Notes under the pieces: generated by a model
Seen by the model: only the letters and a program-made list of their open reading frames with translations
Told to the model about the DNA's origin: nothing
Databases searched by the model: none
In this document: one piece after another, positions 1-7,052 of the stretch
How positions within the stretch are numbered: position 1 is the first letter of the stretch
Layout of the letters: every line of letters begins with the position of its first letter
Program-made: the position numbers and the translations under genes
Origin: Planctomycetes bacterium TMED75
GTDB lineage: Bacteria > Planctomycetota > Phycisphaerae > Phycisphaerales > SM1A02
Assembly (NCBI GenBank): GCA_002171655.1
Contig: NHEC01000062.1
Location: 1 to 53,511, forward strand
Direction: 5' to 3'
DNA: 53,511 nucleotides

Positions 1-98
1 GAGGCGGGCGGCTCGTGAACCTGGTCAGGGCCTGACGGCAGCAGCCATAAGCGTCGTTGTCCGAGCTCGTGTACTCCTGGCCGTCCTCCGGTCTCACC
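1..98 (+). ncRNA. ffs: SRP RNA (4.5S-like), 3' part, truncated by window start
   Basis: This is the RNA of the signal recognition particle, which binds Ffh and targets membrane and secreted proteins. Bases 17-47 match the conserved apical domain: GGTCAGG, then GCC-TGAC-GGC, then AGCAGCC, which lines up base for base with the bacterial core around GGTCAGGTCCGGAAGGAAGCAGCC. The tetraloop at 33-36 is UGAC, of the URRC type, rather than the commoner GGAA. GCTCG at 11-15 can pair with CGAGC at 62-66 to continue helix 5. The 5' part lies outside the window and the 3' end near base 98 is an estimate. Its position just upstream of dnaX is a common bacterial arrangement. Confidence 0.85.
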
Positions 99-144
99 TT
101 CTTCCCGGCTTCATTCCCTCTCAACGCCCTTTCTCGGCGAACCG

Positions 145-1338
145 ATGACCGACGCGTCCGCACCCAAATCCGGTTCCTACCAGGTCTTGGCCCGGCGTTA
201 TCGCTCTCGATCCTTCGACGAACTGGTCGGTCAGCAGGCGATCATCCGGACGCTCAGAAACGCCATCGAACACCAACGAACCGCGCATGCCTATCTTTTC
301 TGCGGAACCCGGGGGGTTGGGAAGACTTCAGCCGCCCGAATCTTCGCCAAGGAATTGATGTGGCACGGACTCACTGCACGCGGAGAGTCGCTGCCTGCCG
401 ATTCGGTTTCGGATGCGATCTTTCGGGGTGAGGACATCGACGTGGTTGAGATCGACGGTGCCAGTCACAACGGTGTGAACGAAGTTCGTGAGCTGATCAC
501 CAATTCCGGACTGATGCCGGCGCGGATGCCCTACAAGATGTACATCATCGATGAGGTGCACATGCTCAGCACGCAGGCGTTCAACGCGCTGCTCAAGACC
601 ATGGAGGAACCACCGGATCATGTGAAGTTCGTTCTCTGCACCACCGAACCTCAGAAAGTTCCGCAGACCATCCAGAGTCGCTGTCAGCGTTTTGATTTCA
701 GGACGATTCCCGACCGTCAGATCGCAGCTCATCTCGGAGAGATCCTGGACAGCGAAGGCATCGGCTTTGATGATTCGATTCCCCTGGAAGTGGCTCGGCT
801 TGCCGACGGTTCAATGCGTGATGCGCTGACCTTGATGGACCGGGTGGTCGCTGCGGCGGACGGTGAACTGGGAACCGGGCTGCTCGCGGACGTGCTGGGT
901 CTGCCCGACGAGTCCCTGCTTGCCGCCTTGGTGCAGTCGATTGCCGAACGTGTTCCGGGCTCCGCGCTGGAGGCCGCAGGCGAACTGCTTGCCAATGGGA
1001 TGTCTCCCGGACATCTCCTCGATTCACTGGCGGAACGTCTCCGCCGGCTGATGGTGGTGTCGACCTGTGGAACCGATTCTGAACTGTTGGGAATGACCGC
1101 CGATGCCGCCGATCGCTGTGCTCAGCTGGCCACCAGTTTCGACGCCCCCTCGCTGGTGCACATGATCGTCGCGTGCGACGCCGGATCCCGGCAGGTACGC
1201 ACTTCCGGAACCCCACGGGCACTCATGGAGGCGATCCTGGTGCGACTTTGCTTCGTCGAGTCGTTTGCCCAGGCAGCAGGACTGCTCAGTGAAGGGGCCG
1301 CGGCTCCGCCAAAAAAAGGAGCAGCCCGGGCGCGTTGA
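145..1338 (+). CDS. dnaX: DNA polymerase III gamma/tau subunit, zero-frame (gamma-like) product
   Basis: DnaX is the ATPase core of the clamp loader that places the sliding clamp on DNA. The 397-residue product has Walker A GTRGVGKT (54-61), Walker B IIDEVH (134-139), a sensor-1-like CTTEP (about 165-169) and the SRC arginine-finger motif (178-180), followed by the lid and collar region. It ends soon after domain III, where a gamma form would end. The zinc module normally found between Walker A and Walker B is missing its cysteines: there is none between residues 54 and 164. The last codons run over seven A residues (1311-1317), and the tau-like C-terminal part continues in the -1 frame. Together with ybaB and recR this is the usual dnaX-ybaB-recR operon. 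No strong ribosome binding site precedes ATG 145. Confidence 0.95.
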   Translation: MTDASAPKSGSYQVLARRYRSRSFDELVGQQAIIRTLRNAIEHQRTAHAYLFCGTRGVGKTSAARIFAKELMWHGLTARGESLPADSVSDAIFRGEDIDVVEIDGASHNGVNEVRELITNSGLMPARMPYKMYIIDEVHMLSTQAFNALLKTMEEPPDHVKFVLCTTEPQKVPQTIQSRCQRFDFRTIPDRQIAAHLGEILDSEGIGFDDSIPLEVARLADGSMRDALTLMDRVVAAADGELGTGLLADVLGLPDESLLAALVQSIAERVPGSALEAAGELLANGMSPGHLLDSLAERLRRLMVVSTCGTDSELLGMTADAADRCAQLATSFDAPSLVHMIVACDAGSRQVRTSGTPRALMEAILVRLCFVESFAQAAGLLSEGAAAPPKKGAARAR

Positions 1339-1352
1339 GTGACGCGACCGGG
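1292..1352 (+). promoter_or_regulatory. Candidate programmed -1 ribosomal frameshift site in dnaX
   Basis: Three elements occur in the order known from E. coli dnaX. An SD-like AAGGGG lies at 1292-1297. A slippery heptamer A AAA AAA lies at 1311-1317, in zero frame CCA-AAA-AAA. After a 7-nt spacer comes a hairpin: CCCGG (1325-1329), G, CGCG (1331-1334), an 8-nt loop (1335-1342), CGCG (1343-1346), A, CCGGG (1348-1352). The zero-frame TGA (1336-1338) sits in the hairpin loop. Slipping back one base leads without a stop into the 1335-1931 frame. In E. coli the shift shortens the protein, whereas here it would lengthen it. A homopolymer miscount (true length A8) is the main alternative. Confidence 0.72.
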
Positions 1353-1931
1353 CCTCGAATTCCGCCCCGTGGATCCTCGGTGCCTCCCGGACGTGGCAAA
1401 CGAGCGCCCAATCTGATCGCGCTGCGATCGGCCCCGCCGGATCCGGTTCCGAGTGACGACCGAACCAACACGGCTCCCGCGACCTCCGCGCCACCTGCGG
1501 AGTCTGAACCCGAGTCACCTCTCGACGCCGAGGCGATCTGGACTCAGACCCTGGAGCATGCCTCGCAGCGGACCGCTGACGACGCGATCGTGAAGGAACT
1601 TGAGTTTGATGGTGGCCAGGCGGACCGACTCCGACTGCGGCTGGTTGATTCCAGAACGCCCACCGCCGGGTTCATCCAATCCAACCCCGAACGCATAGAA
1701 AAAATCGTGCAGAAGGCGATCGGCCGTCGGATCAGGGTCGAGGTCATCACGCCCGTCGCACCGGAGCAGGCTTCCGTGCCGACTGCCGACGATGAGGCAA
1801 TTGTCGAGAATCCCCTCGTTCGCAAGGCCGTCGGCCTGTTCGACGCTACGATTCACTCTGTGCGAAAGCTTCCCGGTCGTTCTGAAGATGCTTCCGAACC
1901 TCCACAGTCCCCTGACTCCAACATGGAATGA
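1335..1931 (+). CDS. dnaX: DnaX tau-like C-terminal extension, -1 frame of dnaX
   Basis: This reading frame is open from the A7 run at 1311-1317 through the end of dnaX to 1931. The first possible start is a TTG at 1335 that overlaps the dnaX stop codon. The product is a Pro/Ala-rich linker (about residues 1-60) followed by a small alpha/beta domain (about 65-140) that begins AIWTQTLEHA, and a tail NPLVRKAVGLFDATI. This layout resembles the C-terminal region of many DnaX tau proteins, which ends in a similar segment. I infer that it is made mainly as a fusion: residues 1-391 of DnaX, six codons (RSSPGA), then this frame, giving about 595 residues. Independent translation from TTG 1335, using GGAG at 1318-1321 (13 nt away), is possible but weaker. 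Confidence 0.75.
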   Translation: MSDATGPRIPPRGSSVPPGRGKRAPNLIALRSAPPDPVPSDDRTNTAPATSAPPAESEPESPLDAEAIWTQTLEHASQRTADDAIVKELEFDGGQADRLRLRLVDSRTPTAGFIQSNPERIEKIVQKAIGRRIRVEVITPVAPEQASVPTADDEAIVENPLVRKAVGLFDATIHSVRKLPGRSEDASEPPQSPDSNME

Positions 1932-1937
1932 GTACCG

Positions 1938-2312
1938 ATGTTTGATTCACTTCGAGGTATGGCTGGCATGGCCGGCATCATGAAGGACCTTCCCCGGATC
2001 AAGGAACGACTCGGTCAGGTCAAGGACGAAGTTGCTCGTCGCGAGGTGGAGGCCACCACCGGAGGTGGGGCAGTCACGGCCGTCGCCAACGGGCGATTGC
2101 GAATCGTGCGGATCGAGTTCGATCATTCCCTGCTCTCTGCTCTGGTCGAGGGTGACTCCGAAGAGGACCGGGCGCTGGCTTCCGATCTGGTCACTGGGGC
2201 CTGCAACGCCGCACTTGAAAAGGCTCAGGAGATGATCACCTCTGCGCTCAGCGAAGCTGCGGCTGATCTGGGTTTGCCGATTCCAGCGGGCGCACTTGAA
2301 GGTCTGCTCTGA
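1938..2312 (+). CDS. ybaB: YbaB/EbfC family nucleoid-associated protein
   Basis: This 124-residue protein is a small dimeric DNA-binding protein of the YbaB/EbfC family, thought to act in nucleoid organisation. It shows the family layout: an N-terminal amphipathic helix (MKDLPRIKERLGQVKDEVAR), a central beta region with GGGAVTAVANGRLRIVRIEFD in which the G-V-A-NG pattern is typical, and a C-terminal helix rich in Ala, Glu and Met. Length is slightly above the usual 100-115. It starts 6 nt after the tau-frame stop and ends 8 nt before recR, so the three genes are probably one transcript. Confidence 0.93.
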   Translation: MFDSLRGMAGMAGIMKDLPRIKERLGQVKDEVARREVEATTGGGAVTAVANGRLRIVRIEFDHSLLSALVEGDSEEDRALASDLVTGACNAALEKAQEMITSALSEAAADLGLPIPAGALEGLL

Positions 2313-2320
2313 GGCACAGT

Positions 2321-3004
2321 ATGTCTGTTTCCAACTCCGCCTATCCCGATTCCGTTGACCGACTCATCGAGGAATTCGCCTCGCTTCCGGGAATCGGTCG
2401 CCGCAGTGCGGAACGTCTGGCCTTTCATGTACTCAAGGCTTCCAAGGAGGAAGCGATGGGCTTGGCGCGAGCGATCGATGAGGTCAAGAGCAACGTCGGC
2501 CACTGTCGCATCTGCTGGAACCTCACCGACACCGACCCCTGTCAGTTGTGTTCCGACACCCGCCGCGAGCATTCTCGAGTCCTGGTGGTGGAGCAGCCTC
2601 GGGACCTCATTGCGCTTGAACAGACGGGCATGTACCGGGGCGGGTACCACGTCCTGCTGGGTCGACTTGATCCGCTGGCGGGGGTGGGGGAGGAGACGAT
2701 CACTCTCGACGGGCTGCTTCACCGGGTTCGCGAGTCTTCCACCAATGCCAACGAGGAGCCCGTGGAGGAAGTCATCCTGGGGCTGAATCCGGACATGGAA
2801 GGTGATTCCACGGCTCTGTTGGTTGCCGAACGGCTTGAAGAAGCCGGAGTCCGGGTGACTCGACTCGCGCGGGGACTGCCCTCGGGCTCCCAGATCGAGT
2901 TTGCCAATCCTGCGGTGCTTGCCGACGCGATTCATGGCCGTTCCTCGGTTTCCGAGGGCGATGTGGCTTCGAAGGCCTCCCTGGACCCACAAAACGGGGG
3001 TTGA
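2321..3004 (+). CDS. recR: Recombination mediator RecR
   Basis: RecR works with RecO (and RecF) to load RecA onto SSB-coated gaps. The 227-residue protein has an N-terminal helix-hairpin-helix (LPGIGRRSAERLAFHVL, about 22-38), a four-cysteine zinc finger with C62, C65, C74 and C77 (CRIC...CQLC), and a Toprim domain with VVEQPRDLIALE followed by ILGLNPDMEGD. The C-terminal SVSEGDVASKASLDPQNGG tail is somewhat longer than in most RecR proteins. It is the last gene of the dnaX-ybaB-recR set. Confidence 0.96.
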   Translation: MSVSNSAYPDSVDRLIEEFASLPGIGRRSAERLAFHVLKASKEEAMGLARAIDEVKSNVGHCRICWNLTDTDPCQLCSDTRREHSRVLVVEQPRDLIALEQTGMYRGGYHVLLGRLDPLAGVGEETITLDGLLHRVRESSTNANEEPVEEVILGLNPDMEGDSTALLVAERLEEAGVRVTRLARGLPSGSQIEFANPAVLADAIHGRSSVSEGDVASKASLDPQNGG

Positions 3005-3140
3005 GTCGAAAGAACAGCGGTTTCTCGCCGATTGTCGATAGACATCGGGAAAGCGCCCCGATCGCGATACTATTTCGGATGGATCCGAAGCCTGGAAACG
3101 TCACTCCGACCCACCAGGATCCAAGGCAGGAAGCCAGTTC

Positions 3141-4703
3141 ATGGGATCGATGAGATTCGATACAAGCCAGTCCATGCGCCTCGGTCAGCAGATGAAGCTG
3201 AGCCCGCGGATGATCCAGTCGATGGAGATTCTCCACATGGCGCTGCCCGCTTTGCAGGAGCGAATCGAACAGGAGCTCGAATCCAACATCGCTCTGGAAA
3301 CCCTCGAACCCGAACTTGACCTCGAAGACCCCGAAGCCGAACAGGTTCGCGTGGAACTGGAACGAGAACGTCGCGAGGACGAGCGAAGTGATCGGGAGGG
3401 GGAACGTGAGCTGGTTGTCGGGATGGGCGATGAATCCGCCGACTTCGAGCGACTGGACGGAATGGAACGGGATTACGGTGATGGATTCATTGAAAACGAT
3501 TCGATGAGCCTGCACTCCGCACCGGCCACGAATTCAGATGGTGATTCCAAGATGGCCGCGATGAACAATGCCCCCTCTCGCGGTGAGAGCCTCGTCGATC
3601 AACTGCTCGCCCAGTGGAAGTTCGTGGAGGTCAGCGACGAGCTGCTTCAGACCGGTACTCGACTCATCGAGTACATCGGTGATGATGGACTTCTCGACGC
3701 GGATCTGCAGACGATTCAGGAACAGGTGTGTGCTGAACACGGAGTCGAGATCCCCATGGAACTTCTCGAGCGGGCGCTGGATCTGGTTCAGACCGAGCTC
3801 GAACCGGCCGGCATCGCTGCCCGCAGCGTGTCCGAATCACTCCTGCTCCAGCTTGATGCCATGGATCCACCCGAGAACGATGAAGAAGAGCAGCGACGCC
3901 TGGATGCCCGTCGTCTGATCGCCGAACACTTCGAGGATCTGCTTGAGAACCGGCTCCCGCAGATTCAGCGCAACTCGGGAATCAGTCTCGAGCGGATTCA
4001 GGCGGCAAAGCACTGGATGCACTGCCTCGAACTCTCGCCCGGTCGTCTGCTGGTGGATGAGGCGGTCCGACCGATCATTCCCGACGTGCGGGTCGAATTC
4101 GATTCCGAGCGCGACCAGTACATCGCCGCGCTCGCCGATGACCCGATTCTCCGGCTCCGGGTCTCACCCGAATACAACGCCATGGCCGAGGACAAGAAGA
4201 CCGACGCCACCACTCGCGAGTTCGTCGAGAAGAACGTACGGGACGCCTCCTGGCTGATCGAGGCCATCTCCCAGCGCAAGAACACCCTGCTTCGAGTGGT
4301 CAACGTGGTGCTCACCCGGCAGCGTGAGTTCTTCGATCACGGCCCGCAGCATCTCAAGCCCCTTCCGATGGTGGACGTCGCCGAACAGCTCGGCATCCAC
4401 GTCGCCACCGTAAGTCGAGCCGTCGCTGAGAAGTGGATGGAGACTCCCCGAGGCTATTTCCCCCTCCGGCGTTTTTTCTCTGGTGGTCTGGAGACCACCG
4501 AAGGAAAGGACATGAGCTGGGAGGCGGTCAAGGAGATGGTTCGCGAGATCGTCACTGAAGAAGACGCCAAGCGCCCGCACAGCGATCAGTCGATCGCCGA
4601 CATGCTCAACGAGCGTGGCGTCAAGATTGCGCGTCGAACAGTGGTGAAATACCGCGAGCAGCTGGGCATTCCTTCCGCCCGGCGACGCAAAGTACACTCC
4701 TGA
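3141..4703 (+). CDS. rpoN: RNA polymerase sigma-54 factor
   Basis: RpoN directs RNA polymerase to -24/-12 promoters that need an AAA+ activator. The 520-residue protein has the glutamine- and leucine-rich region I at its N terminus (SMRLGQQMKLSPRMIQSMEIL), an acidic region II (about 55-140) that is unusually rich in Glu, Asp and Arg, the core-binding domain, the helix-turn-helix with VAEQLGIHVATVSRAV, and the RpoN box ARRTVVKYREQLGIPS near the C terminus. It stands alone, 136 nt after recR. I found no convincing TGGCAC-N5-TTGCA promoter in the window, so its targets lie elsewhere. Confidence 0.97.
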   Translation: MGSMRFDTSQSMRLGQQMKLSPRMIQSMEILHMALPALQERIEQELESNIALETLEPELDLEDPEAEQVRVELERERREDERSDREGERELVVGMGDESADFERLDGMERDYGDGFIENDSMSLHSAPATNSDGDSKMAAMNNAPSRGESLVDQLLAQWKFVEVSDELLQTGTRLIEYIGDDGLLDADLQTIQEQVCAEHGVEIPMELLERALDLVQTELEPAGIAARSVSESLLLQLDAMDPPENDEEEQRRLDARRLIAEHFEDLLENRLPQIQRNSGISLERIQAAKHWMHCLELSPGRLLVDEAVRPIIPDVRVEFDSERDQYIAALADDPILRLRVSPEYNAMAEDKKTDATTREFVEKNVRDASWLIEAISQRKNTLLRVVNVVLTRQREFFDHGPQHLKPLPMVDVAEQLGIHVATVSRAVAEKWMETPRGYFPLRRFFSGGLETTEGKDMSWEAVKEMVREIVTEEDAKRPHSDQSIADMLNERGVKIARRTVVKYREQLGIPSARRRKVHS

Positions 4704-4729
4704 GTCTCCTGCCCAAAGGCTTCGCGCTC

Positions 4730-4757
4730 TTGGACTTCCCGTCGCGCACGCTATGAT
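4730..4757 (+). promoter_or_regulatory. Sigma-70-type promoter giving a predicted leaderless mRNA
   Basis: TTGGAC (4730-4735) and TATGAT (4752-4757) are separated by 16 nt, the best -35/-10 pair in the window. The ATG at 4764 follows after only 6 nt, where transcription would be expected to start. The message would therefore have no leader or ribosome binding site. Confidence 0.7.
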
Positions 4758-4763
4758 CGTGCG

Positions 4764-6137
4764 ATGCGTGTTCTTGTCACCGGCGCCGGTGGAGTCATCG
4801 GAAAGAGTGTTGTCAGTCAGCTGGTGAACGATGCCATCGAAGTGGTGGTGGTCGACAACCCGGCTGATGGCGGTTTGGACCTTGAAGCTCCCAACCTGCG
4901 AGTGCTGCACGCCGATCCGGCCATCCCGGGCGTCTGGCAGAAGGCGGTCGACGGTTGTGACTTCATTCTGCACCTTCTGCCGGCGGTGGATGAGGCGGGA
5001 ACCAGCGAGGCCGTTGGCACCGACATGGAATCGCTGATCGATGCAACCTTCCAGATTGTCTGGGCGATCGAGCAAGCCGAGCATCCACCGCGCGGCCTGT
5101 TCGTTCAGCTGCGGGGGGGGGCTTCAAAGGGTTCCGACGAGGTCAGCAGCTCCGTCAATCGACGAATCAAGCGGGTCCTCAAGGATTTTCGACGCACTCA
5201 GGTGCCGGTGGTTGTGCATCCTGCAGCGGGCCCCGCCACCCCTCCGGACCACCTCCGGACCGCGATCAAGCGGCTCTTCGCCGAGGCGCCTGCTTCCCAA
5301 CCGGGAGTCTCTCGCGTTTCGGGGATGTCCATGGTGCTTTCGCTTGATGAATTTCTGCTGCAGTCTGGAAGGTCCGGAGCCGATGCCGTGCAGTTGCTCC
5401 GTCACCTTCGAGCTCGAGGGGTATGCACCGTGCTGACCACCTCCTCTTCACCCACGTTGGCCTTGGCTGCGTTGGAGCGCTTTGGCACCTGTGATCTGGT
5501 CATCGCGGCAGAGGGTTCGGCGCTGGTAGATCCAGTCTCGCGCGAGGTGATCAGAACCGAACTGCTCAGCGCCGAACAGGTGATGGGCATCGGGCTTGCA
5601 GTTCGAACCGCCGAATCCTCGATCGGTGTCCAGGTAGAGCGCGGCTTGCATGCCTACTCGAGTTTTCCTCGGCCGGTCCCACCTCGATTGGACTGGCTGC
5701 TGGGTGGAGGTCAGCCGGTACCCTTCAGTGAGTCCTTGCAGAGACCCGCAACCAGGATCCTCCTGTTTGGCACGGCCCGTCGACTGGCGCGTTCACTGGA
5801 GCTCATCAGAGAATCATGGGTTGCGAACAACCTGGTGCAGGTCATTCGCTATGCACCGGATTGTGTGGGCGTTCTCGCCGTCTCGGCGCAGCGAGGACTC
5901 GCGCTTGAGCAAGCCGAATCGATCCTGGGTGTTCCCCGGCACGCCTCGATGGTCATTGCGGGTCAGCAGGAGTCCGATCTGCTGCAGGATTGGCCTCATT
6001 CTTGCACGTGGGCGGGCATGCCGGAGGGGATCCTGCGTCGAGTTGCCTTCGTTCTGCCATCCGAACCACCCCCTGAGCTCGCTGAATTGCTGATCAGGGC
6101 CATGGACCGCGTTCAACCATCAACCGGCTCGCACTGA
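4764..6137 (+). CDS. Fusion of Rossmann (NAD-epimerase-like) domain and degenerate Cof-type HAD domain
   Basis: The 457-residue protein joins two domains that both look catalytically impaired. Residues 1-180 form a Rossmann fold that opens with VLVTGAGGVIGKSVV, the GxxGxxG nucleotide-binding turn of extended SDR/epimerases. The usual YxxxK pair is not seen; the matching stretch reads NRRIK. Residues 186-450 follow the Cof/HAD-IIB pattern. Motif I, normally DxDGTLL, reads SLDEFLL (193-199), so the nucleophile Asp is Ser. Motif II is LTTSSS, the motif III Lys is replaced by Arg (VSAQRGLAL), and motif IV GDxxND reads GQQESD. I infer a binding or regulatory role and cannot name a ligand. A run of nine G lies at 5113-5121. 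Confidence 0.65.
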   Translation: MRVLVTGAGGVIGKSVVSQLVNDAIEVVVVDNPADGGLDLEAPNLRVLHADPAIPGVWQKAVDGCDFILHLLPAVDEAGTSEAVGTDMESLIDATFQIVWAIEQAEHPPRGLFVQLRGGASKGSDEVSSSVNRRIKRVLKDFRRTQVPVVVHPAAGPATPPDHLRTAIKRLFAEAPASQPGVSRVSGMSMVLSLDEFLLQSGRSGADAVQLLRHLRARGVCTVLTTSSSPTLALAALERFGTCDLVIAAEGSALVDPVSREVIRTELLSAEQVMGIGLAVRTAESSIGVQVERGLHAYSSFPRPVPPRLDWLLGGGQPVPFSESLQRPATRILLFGTARRLARSLELIRESWVANNLVQVIRYAPDCVGVLAVSAQRGLALEQAESILGVPRHASMVIAGQQESDLLQDWPHSCTWAGMPEGILRRVAFVLPSEPPPELAELLIRAMDRVQPSTGSH

Positions 6138-6143
6138 TACAAT
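6138..6143 (+). promoter_or_regulatory. Candidate -10 element for ilvE
   Basis: TACAAT, preceded by TGA, lies overlapping the end of the upstream gene's neighbourhood, 37 nt before GTG 6181. Transcription from here would leave a leader of about 30 nt containing GAGGAG (6164-6169). No good -35 was found. Confidence 0.35.
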
Positions 6144-6180
6144 CGTGAACCCCACTGCAACACGAGGAGTGATCTGGCCA

Positions 6181-7050
6181 GTGAAGATCTGGATTGATGG
6201 AAAACTTGTCCCCGCCGAAGACGCCAGAGTCAGCGTCATGGATCATGGTCTGCTGTACGGCGACGGGTGCTTCGAAGGCATCAGGATCTACAACGGGCGG
6301 ATCTTCAAACTTCATTCCCATCTGAGGCGAATGTGGGATTCCGCCAATGAACTGCGCCTGGAACCGCCCTACAGCTTCGATGAGATCGAGCAGGCGATTC
6401 GCGAGACGGTGGCGGTCAACCAACTGACCGACGGATACATTCGCCTGGTGTTCACCCGTGGGGTCGGCACTCTTGGTTTGCATCCCTTCCTCTGCCCGGT
6501 GCCCACGGTATTCGTCATTGCCGACACCATCTCCCTGTATCCCCAGAAGCTCTACGACGAGGGCATGCAGATCATCGTCGCCAAGCGACCGCGGGTTCCC
6601 CGGGAATGCCTGGATCCCCAGATCAAGAGCTTGAACTACCTCAACAACATCCTCGCCAAGATCGAGGCGATCGATGCCGATGTGCTCGAAGCGTTGATGC
6701 TCAACGTCGACGGCTGGGTGTCCGAATGCACCGGCGACAACGTCTTCATCGTGAAGGATGGGGCCGTCAGCACTCCGCCCACCGACGCTGGCATCCTCAA
6801 CGGCATCACGCGTCAGTTCGTGATCGATGATCTTTGTCCCGCCCTGAAACTTTCGATCGAGGAACGACTGCTCCGACTCGAGGAGGTCTGCAGTGCCGAC
6901 GAGGTCTTCTTAACCGGTACTGCCGCCGAGGTCATCGGGGTCACCCGGATCGGTGATCAGGTGATCGGCACTGGAGCGGTGGGGCCGGTCACTCATCGGT
7001 TGGTCGAGGAATTCCGCCGGCGAGTCGCGTCCGACGCTCCGGAGGATTGA
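6181..7050 (+). CDS. ilvE: Branched-chain amino acid aminotransferase (class IV PLP enzyme)
   Basis: This PLP enzyme makes the final transamination in leucine, isoleucine and valine synthesis. The 289-residue protein has the family start KIWIDGKLVPAEDARVSV, the YGDGCFEGIR motif (26-35), the catalytic lysine K149 in QIKSLNYLNN, and a glycine-rich phosphate-binding region with FLTGTAAEV near the C terminus. I chose GTG 6181 because GAGGAG (6164-6169) lies 11 nt upstream and the protein then begins as its relatives do. The in-frame GTG at 6145 sits directly on a -10 element and is unlikely. D-amino acid or aminodeoxychorismate-lyase relatives share this fold, but the fit to IlvE is good. Confidence 0.9.
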   Translation: MKIWIDGKLVPAEDARVSVMDHGLLYGDGCFEGIRIYNGRIFKLHSHLRRMWDSANELRLEPPYSFDEIEQAIRETVAVNQLTDGYIRLVFTRGVGTLGLHPFLCPVPTVFVIADTISLYPQKLYDEGMQIIVAKRPRVPRECLDPQIKSLNYLNNILAKIEAIDADVLEALMLNVDGWVSECTGDNVFIVKDGAVSTPPTDAGILNGITRQFVIDDLCPALKLSIEERLLRLEEVCSADEVFLTGTAAEVIGVTRIGDQVIGTGAVGPVTHRLVEEFRRRVASDAPED

Positions 7051-7052
7051 AC

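Noticed and set aside
57-431. Open frame across the SRP RNA 3' region and dnaX start
   Set aside because: It overlaps both the RNA and the well-supported dnaX frame, shows no family features and has no ribosome binding site.
3005-3140. Promoter for rpoN (TACTAT at 3068-3073)
   Set aside because: No -35 hexamer occurs at a usable distance, so I did not list it.
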